Assembly: GCA_035235625.1 (NCBI GenBank)
Contig: CP141146.1
Span: forward strand, 18,780,501-18,844,500
Source: Saururus chinensis
Taxonomy: Eukaryota > Streptophyta > Magnoliopsida > Piperales > Saururaceae
Length of the DNA: 64,000 nt
Direction of reading: 5' to 3'
This document shows positions 11,345 through 21,664 of the stretch, piece by piece. A program made the translations under genes and the position numbers. The notes beneath the pieces were generated by a model that ran no database searches, was not told the DNA's origin, and saw only the letters and a program-made list of their open reading frames with translations. Within the stretch, counting starts at the first letter, position 1. Each line of letters opens with the position of its first letter.

Positions 11345-13025
11345 TTATGGCTCCATAGCATTATCTAAATTGTGTTCTTCGATGGAGTCAAGACTGTTGT
11401 CACTTTCATAGTCTTCATCAAAAAATTTAGGTGGATGAGTAATTTCATGCCATCTGTTAGACCATTGATCTTCTTGATATTCCAAGGCATCTAGGAAAAG
11501 ATTCCTAGTGTTCTTAGTCATGGGAATTCTTCCTTTGTATTCTTGCTCCAATCCCACAGATAAGAGTGTTGTCGTTATTACTGCATTGAATTATTGTCCT
11601 TTGAGTCTAGACTATTGTAATAAAACTTCGAACTCTTCTATTGTGTTTCAGCTTTCTTTTGATTTCTAATAAACCAAAAGCTCTGGCTTCATTTCTTGTC
11701 TCATTGATGATAAGTCCTTTTTTATGTTCCTCAAGATCCAGGATTATTAATTCCTCATCATAGCCCCAATAGCTATCCATGAGTGATTTGTCCATATTAC
11801 TTATTTTAGCTTTAGACAGCTATAGTAGATGTAACAGCGGGTAACATTCTCCATCCTTTTCCCATTCTGATGAAGCCGTTGTAATATTGATAACAATATT
11901 GGGTTCATCAATATATCTGAAAAATCTTTTTGCTTCTTGCAAAATAATGGGAGAAAATTTTCTCAACTTCCAAACATCCTCGATATATAATTTTTTAACA
12001 AAACCCCATTCAAAGAGTTTAATAAGTTTTTCTTGATCTTTGTTTTCTGGCTTCTTTATGATCAGTTAGGAACTGATGAAGTAATTCCTTTGACTATTTT
12101 ATAGTCTTCTTTATCAAGGTAATAACCATTCCAAATATCAAAGAGTGTTTGTTTCCACTCTTGTTGAGCCGTGGGTTCCATATTTTGAATTTTCTCAATA
12201 AGTTCAGGAGGCAATTTAGCTTCCCAAATCCATTCAGTATAAATAGTTCGTGAAATCTTAGAGGACATTTTACATGAAGTAACAATATCCTTCATTTTTG
12301 AAGCCATAAAATTTTGCTTTTCCTTTGGAACTGTTGAAAAAACATTTGAAACCATTTGCAAATGTTCCAAAAAGGAATTATATGATTGATTTGTAAAATC
12401 ATTTAATAAGTTATCTAATAAGATTTTTTGGAAAAGAGATAACTTATTATTTGTCTTGAAACAATTTTTTGGATAACAAATGATCCCAATTTTGTTGTTT
12501 TTCCAAACAACATGGCTTTTTGGCAAAGCCACAGCTATCACCGGATTTGATGTGTCTTTACCCATAGCCGGACACTCGAGACTAGCTTGGAATTCTTGAG
12601 GGTCCAAGTCCTTGTGGTTTTTATAGTGTTTTCCCGCACTATTTGTGTCATTATTGACGACTCCACAGCTATCACCGGATTTGATGTGTCTTTACCCATA
12701 GCCGGACACTCGAGACTAGCTTGGAATTCTTGAGGGTCCAAGTCCTTGTGGTTTTTATAGTGTTTTCCCGCACTATTTGTGTCATTATTGACGACTCCAC
12801 ATGATTGCGTTGTTGTCTTTCTTGAAGAAAGAATATTATTTTGAAATCATGATAGATTTCAATTTCTGGAGTCACCCTTGGATTTTTTCCTTTAGCTAAT
12901 GATGAAACTTCGGCAAGTTTCTGATCCATTACTTTATCCAGATTTCTGATAAGAAAGTCAAATAAAGAGTCAGCCACATTATTGGAATCATAATTAAATT
13001 GAGGAGATTTACCTCTTTTCATCAA
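11345..13025 (-). pseudogene. Pararetrovirus 3'-region open frame, broken
   Basis: Several minus-strand frames read in the same direction toward promoter copy 1: 12672-13025, 12062-12607, 11607-11795 and 11345-11557. Stops and frame changes separate them. The C-terminal part (ending ...HNLDNAMEP) recurs at 15697-15930 (minus) and 16419-16643 (plus), always just upstream of the promoter. It therefore represents the 3' end of the viral coding region. I recognise no catalytic motif and do not assign a function. A perfect 134-bp tandem duplication (12529-12796) shifts the frame. Confidence 0.55.
12529..12796. repeat. Perfect 134-bp tandem duplication in viral fragment
   Basis: Units 12529-12662 and 12663-12796 are identical by eye, starting CCACAGCTATCACCGG. 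The length is 3n+2, so the duplication breaks the minus-strand reading frame. The lack of differences suggests it is recent compared with the surrounding decay, or the result of gene conversion. Confidence 0.9.
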
Positions 13026-14060
13026 ATATCAAACTTTCTTTGACTTGGTCTATAAGACTTATCAAGGGTTGTGAAACAAAAGAGAACATTATTTCTTTAC
13101 CGTTTATTATGGTTTTGATGCCTTTATGATCAATTTTAATGGGTTGAATCATGTTTAGGAAGGGAGTTCCTAATATCATATATTGTGTTAGGTTTTTTTA
13201 TTAGAACCAAGTTTACTGGAATACATATTCCATTATTACTAAAATAAGAGTTTAGTAATTTATGCTCTATAAATATTATACTACCATCGGCAGTATTCAA
13301 GGATTGATCAGTTTTTTCAAAATATTGAATAGGAATTAATCCTTCCTTGATACAATTCATATCAGCACCTGAATCTATCAGAGCAATAGTTTCAATATTA
13401 AAGTTTTTATTTATTACTAATTTAATATTTATAACCCATTTTTGATAGGTAAGATTACTAATGATTTGTAAATAATCATTTGCTTCCTGATTATTTTCTT
13501 GATGAATTTCATCACGTTCTTCTATATTGAAAATAATATTTGTAGAGTTTTCTAGATTTGTGACTCTAAGTTTTAGAATTTTTATTTCTTCTTGAAGCTT
13601 AAAAATTTCTTCTTTTGAGTCCTCTTTATAGATTTCCTTTTCTTTTCTGGGTTCTTTCATTCTATTATAAACCTCTGATAAGGTATAGGGAACTATAGGT
13701 TCATAATTTAGTTTAGATTTATTTGACTCATTAGAGGAATTTTTCATATACTTTTCAATAGTCATCCTTCTAGATTGAGGATCTTGGATTTGATCTATAA
13801 GATCTAATATAAAAGACTGATTAGCAGTTAATACATTTAGACTTAGACCATTCATATTTAGAATGGCAGAGTAATAGTCATGTGTTCCTATACAAGAACA
13901 CTCTCCATTATTTTCTTCTGTATAAGAATCTGAAGTAGACGAAATGTCATCAATTTGAAGAGTATTTTCTTCATTGTCTTCTATTAGAAGATTATAAAGT
14001 TTTTCGGCCATATCATTGTCTTCTATGATCCTATTGATTTTGTCCTTAATTTCAACAGGA
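13026..14060 (-). pseudogene. Pararetroviral capsid-end and retropepsin segment
   Basis: Read 3' to 5' of the plus strand, the segment shows an acidic region, a short Cys-containing patch (near 13890-13905), a conserved helix-rich region following it, a coiled-coil-like Glu/Lys stretch, and then an aspartic protease core with the DSGAD motif at 13361-13375. It ends by frameshift near 13136. The retropepsin would mature the viral polyprotein. It is fused in frame downstream of reverse-transcriptase sequence, the reverse of the normal order (capsid, protease, RT), so the 406-codon frame at 13136-14356 is a rearrangement product and not a natural gene. Confidence 0.7.
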
Positions 14061-14820
14061 AATTTAGAAGCAAATTCAATACTTCTACTAATAGGCAAAT
14101 TTTTTTCCATATGAATATCATGACCAAGAAATCTAATTTTTTCTTTAAATATTTTCATTTTTGGGGCAGAGATTACCAAACCATTATTTTTAATAATTTT
14201 CATGAAAATATTCATATGCTTGATATGTTGATCAATTGATTTTGAAAAAATTAAAATATCATCTATATAAATGATAGAAAAGTCACTATAGGGTAGAAAT
14301 ATCTCATTCATAATATTATGAAATTCTGAAGGAGCAGTTTTTAGTCCAAAAGGCATAACATTCCATTCATAGTGGCCAAAAGGAATAGTAAAAGTTGTTC
14401 TATCAAATTCAGCAATTTGTATTTGCCTATATCCTGACTTTAAGTCAAACTTTGAAAATATATTTGCTTCATTTTAACCTGGATAATAAATCCTTTTTAT
14501 TAGGAATTGGGTATCTGATCTTGTTTAAAGGTTTATAGTTAATAACTAATTTAGGAACTCCTCTTTCTTTTTCAGAGTGATTATTTACATAGAAAGCAGC
14601 ACAACTCCAAGGGGAGTAAGATTTTCTGATTAAGTTATTCTCTATAAGAGATTGGATTTCAGTTTTACAAAGATCTAAATATTCTTTGTTCATTTGTATT
14701 GGTCTAGCCTTTGTTGGGATAGACTTTTCATCATAACCATCAATATATGGTAAAGTAACTATATGTTTCTTTTTATTCCAGAAAGCAGTAGGTAAATTAC
14801 TACATCTTTCTTTTTTCATA
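14061..14820 (-). pseudogene. Pararetroviral reverse transcriptase fragment
   Basis: Two minus-strand pieces (14469-14819 and the first part of 13136-14356) carry caulimovirid RT features: the N-terminal fingers with SPWSCAAFYV, then LVINYKPLN, then VMPFGLKTAPSEF and the catalytic YIDD box (14258-14269). An in-frame stop near 14475 separates them. The domain is cut after the thumb region; no RNase H is seen. RT would copy pregenomic RNA into viral DNA; this copy is dead. The divergent YIDD context and the absence of LTRs favour Caulimoviridae over Ty3/gypsy. Confidence 0.8.
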
Positions 14821-15240
14821 TTTTCTTCATAATTTTGAATTATCTTTTTGATTCTTGAAGACTTTAATTGTTCTGAAATTTTTCCTTATTTTATTTCTTA
14901 TTTTAAAGAATTTATTTGTTTTTCTTTGAATATCAAAGTTTCTTTAATCTGATTGATTAGTTTGGTTTGCGGTTGTTTTATGAATTCAAATAATATTTTC
15001 TTTCCATTTAAAGTAGTATTTATTCCTTTCTTTAACCTATGAATTTCATAGTTTAGATCCTCTTTAATAGTCTTTCTATAATTAGAATTTTGAGAATCAT
15101 TTATAATTTGAATGGGTTGACATTTAGCCAAAGCATGCATATCTAAATTTTCTTTATCCTTAAGAGGATCTTTTAATTTTACAACTCCCTTATGATGAGT
15201 AAAATTATTAATAACATGTAATTGATTATTATTACCATGT
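14821..15240 (-). pseudogene. Pararetroviral protease-RT linker fragment
   Basis: A minus-strand frame (14898-15140) reads into the RT fragment. Its end resembles the segment that follows the retropepsin in the neighbouring copy near 13040-13130 (compare the NGKKILFEF and NGKEIMFSF type motifs). The segment is therefore the protease-RT linker of a second viral copy. It begins abruptly at the promoter/leader junction near 15236. No function remains. Confidence 0.55.
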
Positions 15241-15696
15241 CGTAGAGAATAAGAGAAGCAGGTGGAAGTAGAAGATGGATGGTGGAGGAAGAGGATGAGT
15301 AAAGGAATAGAAGTTTATTCACAAAGGAAAATTTGTATAAGTGGTGGAAAGAAAAGATTAAAAAGAAAGAAAAGATTTACAAGAGAGAGAGAGAGCTTAA
15401 GGAAGAGCTTGCCGGAGAAAGGCTTGCCTTCCCATTACAATGTGGGCTCCTTATATAGAGACTTGGGTAGTGTACAAACAAAAGCAATAAAGAAATAAAA
15501 GTAATGTAAAAACACAAGAGGTAAAGAAAAAGTAATGTACAAACAAAAGGAGGATAGGAATATCTATCCAAAAGAATCCTCTTTAAGAGTTGTCGGCAAT
15601 AATGCTTAAAGATAGATAACTTTATGCTTATCTTCATATGCCATAATTCATAAAGTAGATAACTTTATGGTCTTCTTATCTTTTTGGAGAATTTTT
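15241..15696 (-). promoter_or_regulatory. Pararetroviral promoter and leader, copy 2
   Basis: Minus-strand TATATAA (plus 15451-15457) and AATAAA (plus 15314-15319). The leader ends at CATGGTA, the same position as copy 1 to within a few bases, and then joins unrelated viral sequence. From 15248 on it forms part of the left arm of the large inverted repeat. Confidence 0.7.
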
Positions 15697-15930
15697 TTAT
15701 GGCTCCATAGCATTATCTAAATTGTGTTCTTCGATGGAGTCAAGGCTGTTGTCACTTTCATAGTCTTCATCAAAAAATTTAGGTGGATGAGTAATTTCAT
15801 GCCATCTGTTAGACCATTGATCTTCCTGATATTCCAAGGCATCTAGGAAAAGATTCCTAGTATTTTTAGTCATGGGAATTCTTCCTTTATCTATTCTTGC
15901 TCCAATCCCACAGATAAGAGTGTTATCGTA
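15697..15930 (-). pseudogene. Pararetrovirus 3' coding tail, copy 2
   Basis: Minus-strand frame ending ...HNLDNAMEP, matching 11345-11557. It is cut at 15930, where the strand of the viral sequence flips. The first dozen residues of the apparent 85-codon frame come from the opposite-strand sequence beyond the junction and are not part of the viral protein. Confidence 0.6.
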
Positions 15931-16643
15931 AAGAAGCCAGAAAACAAAGATCAAGAAAAACTTATTAAACTCCTTGAATGGGGCTTTGTTAAAAAATTAT
16001 ATATCCAGGATGTTTGGAAATTGAGAAATTTTTCTCCCATTATTTTGCAAGAAGCAAAAAGATTTGTCAGATATATTGATGAACCCAATATTGTTATCAA
16101 TATTACAATGGTTTCACCAGAATGGGAAAAGGACGGAGAATATTACCTGCTGTTACATCTACTACAGCTATCTAAAGCTAAAATAAGTAATATGGACAAA
16201 GCACTCATGGATAGCTATTGGGGCTATGATGAGGAATAAACAATCCTGGATCTTGAGGAATAGAAAAAAGGATTTATCATCAATGAGACAATAAATGAAG
16301 CCAGAGCTTTTGGTTTATTAGAAATCAAAAGAAAGCTGAAACACAATAGAAGAGTTCAAAGTTTTATTACAACAGTCCAGACTCAAAGGACAATAATTCA
16401 ATGCAGTAATTACGACAACACTCTTATCTATGGGATTGGAGCAATAATAGACAAAGGAAGAATTCCAATGACTAAGAACACTAGGAATCTTTTCCTAGAT
16501 GCCTTGGAATATCAAGAAGATCAATGGTCTAACAGATGACATGAAATTACTCATCCACCTAAATTTTTTGATGAAGACTATGAAAGTGACAACAGCCTTG
16601 ACTCCATCGAAGAACACAATTTAGATAATGCTATGGAGCCATG
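15931..16643 (+). pseudogene. Pararetrovirus 3' coding tail, copy 3 (plus strand)
   Basis: The plus-strand reading matches the minus-strand region 11345-12060: EWGFVKKLYI, then ...MDSYWGYDEE, then ...HNLDNAMEP. It carries in-frame stops near 16237, 16261 and 16537. It leads directly into promoter copy 3. The function of the encoded protein is not recognised. Confidence 0.6.
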
Positions 16644-17091
16644 AAAAGATTCTCCAAAAAGATAAGAAGACCATAAAGTCATCTACTTTATGAATTATGG
16701 CACATGAAGATAAGCATAAAGTTATCTATCTTTATGCATTATTGCCGACAACTCTTAAAGAGGATTCGTTTGGATAGATATTCCTATCCTCCTTTTGTTT
16801 GTATATTACTTTTTCTTTACCTCTTTTATTTGTACATTACTTTTCTTTCTCTATTGCTTTTGTTTGTACACTGCCCAAGTCTCTATATAAGGAGACTACA
16901 TTGTAATGGGAAGGCAAGCCTTTCTCCGGCAAGCTCTTCCTTAAGCTCTCTCTCTCTCTCTTGTAAATCTTTTCTTTCTTTTTGTAATCTTTTCTTTCCA
17001 CCACTTGTACAAATTTTCCTTTGTGAATAAACTTCTATTCCTTTACTCATCCTCTTCCTCCACCATCCATCTTCCACCTTCTTCTCTTATT
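16644..17091 (+). promoter_or_regulatory. Pararetroviral promoter and leader, copy 3
   Basis: TATATAA at 16884-16890 in CTCTATATAAGGAG context, a CT-repeat leader, and AATAAA at 17026-17031 about 140 bp downstream, as in caulimovirid pregenomic RNAs. The copy ends at 17091, about 15 bases short of the point where copies 1 and 2 end, and abuts transposon sequence. Confidence 0.7.
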
Positions 17092-17129
17092 AGTAGAGAT
17101 GTATATGAATATACATTGCTAATACCCTT

Positions 17130-17320
17130 GGAGAGAGGGAGACGGGGGAGAGAGGGGAGAGGGAAGAGAGAGGGAGGGAGGGAGAAGAGGAGAGAGGGAG
17201 GTGAGAGGGAGGGAGGGAGGGAGGGAGGGAGGGAGAGGAGAGAGAAGATAGGCAGTGGAGAGAGAGAAGAGAGAGAGAGGGGAGAGAGAGAGAGTAGAGG
17301 GAGAGAGAGAGTAGGGGGAG
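17130..17320. repeat. GA-rich microsatellite
   Basis: Near-continuous purine tract of GAGAGG, GGGA and GAGA units. A similar tract lies in the element at 56514-56636, suggesting it is part of that transposon family's body. Confidence 0.8.
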
Positions 17321-18097
17321 AAAATAATAGTATTTGCAATGGTTATGGATAAGCGTCACAAATAATACAATTTTTGAGAAATGGAAACAATTGTCGACGT
17401 TTTAAAAAATGCTGCAAATAGTAAAATATTTGTGACATTTTATAAACGTCGCTAAAAATTTATTTTTGTGAAATGACTTTCATTTTGACGCTTTCTAAGC
17501 GTCGTTAAAAAACAAGGCATGCGCGCCATACGAAAACGGCTCGTGTAGGGCGGAATTTTTTTCCCCGCCTGGGTATCTTTCTTAAACTCCCTCCCCCCTC
17601 CTCTCTTCCCCCACCACCATTTGCCCTCTGTCACCTGTCCGCTACCATTTGCCGCTCGTTTGCCCCACTTCACCCCCGCCGCCGCTCCTCCCTTCCTGTG
17701 CCCCACGCCTTAGCTGCCGCCCGCGTCCGGCCTTGGCCACCCTGTGTCTGCCCCTGGCCCTCTCTCTCCATCGCCCACAATCCTGGCCTCCCTCTCGACC
17801 GCTCCTCCCCTCCTGTGCCCCACCCCTAAGCCGCCTTCTGCTGCCCGCGTCCAGCCCTGGCCACCCTGATCCGCTCTGGCCACACTACGTCCGCCCCCGG
17901 CCCACTCTCCTTGGCGCCCACAGTGTCAGCCTCCCTCCCAGTCGTTCCTCCCCTTCTGTGCACAACCCTTAGCCACCTTTCGCCGCCCGCATCCAACCCT
18001 GGCCACCCTGCTCCGCTCCGATCCCGGCCACCCTACATCTGCCCCAGACCCTCTCCCCCCCCCCCCTCCTCCCCCCTTCTCTCCCCGGGTCCGCCCC

Positions 18098-19782
18098 TGT
18101 AACGCCCGCCCATTTTAGGATAATATAATATTAATAATCATGTCCGACATGCGTAATTAGTACACACGAACCGGACTTGATGGGCGTTTACGTAAAATGA
18201 TTGTATGCTCATTGTAGAATATGTCCGAGTAATTGCACAACCAAGAATATTAAAAATATATTAACAAAAAGTTTATGACATAAGCTTAGTACAAATACCA
18301 AAGTTCACTGTACATAGAGCCAGTAGTTATACAAAACATAATTACCTGGCACATCGGTCATATATATAATTACATTGTTTTTCTAATGTAGCAAACACAC
18401 GACTATTTGAAAATATTTTCTTCTTTCACTTCTTCCATCATTGCATCACCTGCAAAGTCTGGGGGTGTGTGAGTATATTTATACTCAGTAGGTTTGTTTA
18501 AAATCTAAAAGACATGCTAAGCAAAACATCTTTAAAATCAAATCAAACAAATTCACAAATCCGATCAAATCCACAAGCCGCAATACCCAACAGCCTACCT
18601 CCGCGCTCATGGAACAACGGAGGCCACTAAGGGAAGGAGTTTCCCCATTATGCTCCACCCTGTGCACGCCACTAGCGGATTATTTTTCTCGGCAGTTATC
18701 AAAATAGTGTACGAAACCACAACACTATGTGGTATGTACGAAATCAATTCACATCAATATTCGTAGGAAAATTATCACATAATTCAAGAGAAAATCTAGA
18801 AGATGATAATAAATAGCAAAATTATCAAATACTTCAAGAAAGATTGGCTCAAATCAGCAAAACAGTTATTTAGAGTTTAAAACACCCTACCTTAACCTTG
18901 AGTATAAAATTCGCCAATATAAAGGCTCCAGAAGATGAAAATAATCCCACCACAGCGTTTAGTATATTCGCTTCAGTAGAGAACGCCTTTTGAACGGGCA
19001 GAATTGGGCTTGAAATGACTCAAAAACATTAAAAAGAAGAAATGGGAGGATTAGGGGGGCACATTTTTTCTAAATTTGAGAGAGGTCACCTTCAGAAAAT
19101 AACCCTTCCGGTGCGTAGAGCACCATCGATTTAGTAGGAAACAAGTCTTAGATAAGGTAATTCGGACTTAAAACGGGTCAGAAGCAGTGAAAATAGTGAA
19201 AGGGGTAAGAACTAGGTTTGGGTGAAAAAAAGAGGCCAGAGATGGGTATTTATAGATGGAGGGAACGGTGGTGCGCCGCTGGAAATGGCGGCCAGAATCG
19301 GTGGCGCGCACGTGACAAATGCGCATATGTCACAAAATGCATGACGAATGCACGCTCGTCATGCGCGTTCGGCGAGCACCATGCGGCTAAGCGGCGCACT
19401 ATGCCGTGCCACGGTGCGCCAAGCCGAGTCGAAAATATTTTTTTTATTTACCTTAAACTTCAAATAAACATAACTTCTTATCCCAAACTCAGTTTTGTGC
19501 GTTCTTGGTGCCGTTGTACTCGTATTGACAGGCCCTACGAAACCAAATCAATTATGAATACTTTTACCCATATTTTACAAGTGGGTCATGTTCATAAGTC
19601 ACGCTTCTCGAGGTCGTAACCTTTACTCCTCACCTCCGTTTTACACGGTTTTATCTCGTTATGCTCTTTTCTACGAGCACTACCATAATATTATCTCATA
19701 AAATCTCTAAAAAATATTAAAAACTCCAAAATCATCCTTATTAAAGACAAGAAATTTTACTGAGAATTTTAGAGTCGTTATA
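18098..19782 (-). mobile_element. Solo LTR, 1.7-kb family, minus orientation
   Basis: The plus strand reads TGTAACGCCC...GTCGTTATA, flanked by a perfect GCCCC duplication (18093-18097, 19783-19787). Its reverse complement aligns with the LTRs at 7981 and 27890: CTCAGTA near the start, and the GAGTATA...TACTC palindrome at the same relative position (plus about 18470-18490). A GC-rich stretch lies at 19260-19430. It is more diverged from those two than they are from each other. Inserted in the C/T block of the CACTA remnant. Confidence 0.85.
19247..19255 (-). promoter_or_regulatory. TATA box of minus-orientation solo LTR
   Basis: CTATAAATA on the minus strand, just downstream (in LTR sense) of the GC-rich stretch, the same relative place as the TATATAA of the sister LTRs. 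Confidence 0.45.
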
Positions 19783-20538
19783 GCCCCTTTGCCCCCTGCT
19801 TCCCCTTCTCTGCTCGGGGAGAGGGTGGGAGTCTGGATTCCGGCCACCCAACCCATCTCCTCCCTCTCCCCAAGTCCCCCCTCGTCTCCCCGGTCACCAC
19901 CACCCCATCCCTCTGTGCCCCAACCTCCCACCGGCGCCGGATTTGGCACTTCTGCCGGATTCTGGTGCCAGAATTTATTAAATTTTTTGAAAGTTTTTAG
20001 CGACGCTTATAAAAGTGTCGCTAAAGGCTTTTTAATTTTTTAAATATTTTTATGAAGTATTAGTGACGCTTGATAAAGCGCCGCTATACACAATTTTTTT
20101 TAAAAAAATATGTTTTTATGTTTTTTATTAGCAGCGCATATAAAAGTGTCGATAATAATCAATTATTAGCTACGCTTATATCTATGCGTTGCTAATAAGC
20201 TGTTGTTTATTTATTTTTAAATATTTTTTTATATTAGCAACGTTTAGTAAAGCGACGCTTAATTACTATGCATCATTAATAATTTACTATTAGCGATGCT
20301 TAATTACTATGCATCATTAATAATTTACTATTAGCGATGCTTTATTATGCATCGCTAATACTAAAATAATTTGTGACATATGGATAAATGTCGCTAATGT
20401 ACACTATTTGCGATGCTTTATGTAAGCATCGTTAATGAGAAATAGCGACTTGTATTTTAGCGATGTATTTAGCCACACTTATTCTATTATTAGCAACTCT
20501 TATAAGTGTTGCTAATAGTCTTTTTTGTTGTAGTGTAA

Positions 20539-21436
20539 CTAAGTTTTTTTTGGAGTCAAAGTGGACTTGTATATCATAATTCAAATATATTAAAAAATTT
20601 ATTTAAATTAAAAAGAATACAAAATATTATTATTTTAAATTTGTTACAATTTGTGCACACATGCAATATATTATTTTTCAACAAATAAAATATCCCATTC
20701 AAAAAGGATTATTATATTCAACTTAGACTATACATTTAAATCATTGTTAAATACTGCTCTATTTTATAAGTAGCTAGGATGAATAAATTTTGAAACAAAT
20801 GTATTATAGAAGAGGAAATAATATCCCTTATGGAGTTTAATGAGTTTTGGAGTTCAACTCATGCAACTCAGTTGGGAAGTCAATAAAATAATTCATGAAA
20901 TCATGTTATTTTAAGTCACATAGTTTGACTCGAAAAAGCAATAAAAATAGTCTAACTCACAACCTTTTTTCTAAAATAGTTTTAAAACTATGTTGTGATC
21001 CAAAGCTTGATATTTCTTTTATGAACCCAAATCTTACTATTTCAAGCAAGATAAAGTCAATCATTGTTAATTGAAGAATTCATAAAAACATAAATGAAGC
21101 AACAAACTTGCGATCACTATGAACGATTCCTCTTTTGACACTTGAAAATACCAAAGCATAAAAAGAAGCAACAAACTCATAAAAAAAAAACATAAAAGGT
21201 AGAAACAAACTCGGCATCACTATGCATCATCTCCACCATTGCCAAAACTAAAATTATATTCCTTTAGGGTCTATTTGGATTGATGGAAACCAAGAGAGTA
21301 AAGAGGAAGAGAAAGTGAATCCTAGTTGAAGAGAAACTAGGTGAATCCTAAAAACAAATCATTGTTTGGTTGCACCAATAGTGCTATAAAAAATTGTAAC
21401 TTGTCCACCGTAACCACAAAAATAACATTGTGTTGT
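20539..21436. other. AT-rich spacer, no gene seen (copy B)
   Basis: Counterpart of 829-1587, with about 140 additional bases near 20798-20945. No coding signal. Confidence 0.6.
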
Positions 21437-21438
21437 TA

Positions 21439-21638
21439 CTCCCTCCGACCAAAATTAAAAGCCCCATTTGGTAAAAAAGTTTGTTCATATTAATAATTCT
21501 ATTTTGTTAAATTTAAGTAGTTGGGTACTTGAAAAAGAGTATCATAAGCTTATTTTTCCTTCTCTTAGATGTGGATTTCACTATTTAATAAAAACTACTA
21601 CTTTTTCAATTATAACTATTAATATGGGATGGAGTGAG
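21439..21638 (+). mobile_element. Stowaway-like MITE (copy B)
   Basis: 200-bp copy of the element at 1590-1789, flanked by TA (21437-21438 and 21639-21640), ending GGATGGAGTGAG. Confidence 0.75.
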
Positions 21639-21664
21639 TACGTTTTTAATAATAAAACTACCTC

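Larger units (their letters stand above)
10673..17091. mobile_element. Endogenous pararetrovirus cluster (Caulimoviridae), rearranged
   Basis: A cluster of defective caulimovirid fragments: retropepsin and reverse transcriptase pieces, a cysteine-containing capsid-end segment, and three copies of a promoter/leader segment with TATATAA and a downstream AATAAA. Most pieces run on the minus strand; the right end (from 15931) is on the plus strand, giving a large inverted repeat. Gene order is scrambled and frames carry stops and shifts. No LTRs or integrase are present, which argues for a pararetrovirus, not a retrotransposon. A petuvirus/florendovirus-like lineage is possible, but I cannot fix the genus. 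Confidence 0.85.
15248..17091. repeat. Large viral inverted repeat, arms about 680 bp
   Basis: The left arm 15248-15930 and right arm 16411-17091 are reverse complements with few differences, separated by a 480-bp spacer (15931-16410). Each arm holds the viral 3' coding tail plus promoter and leader. The two promoters point away from each other, so neither reads across the palindrome. Confidence 0.85.
17092..20535 (+). mobile_element. CACTA-type remnant, copy B, split by a solo LTR
   Basis: Left piece 17092-18097: GCTAATAC-type subterminal repeats, a GA-rich microsatellite (17130-17320), more GCGTC / GACGC repeats (17350-17510) and a C/T-rich block (17580-18097). Right piece 19788-20535: C/T block, subterminal ATTAGCGACGC repeats, and terminus TTTTTTGTTGTAGTG at 20535, as in copy A. 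A solo LTR sits between (18098-19782). The 5' terminus is not clear, and no transposase is seen. Proline- and serine-rich frames in the C/T block are composition artefacts. Confidence 0.65.

Noticed and set aside
10673-17091. LTR retrotransposon identity for the RT-containing cluster
   Set aside because: No LTRs, integrase or target duplications. The promoter/AATAAA leader layout and the cysteine-containing capsid-protease-RT type sequence fit Caulimoviridae better.
17043-18102. Several Leu/Ser/Pro- or Arg/Gly-rich frames
   Set aside because: They come from GA- and C/T-rich tracts and read on both strands; no domain or context supports them.
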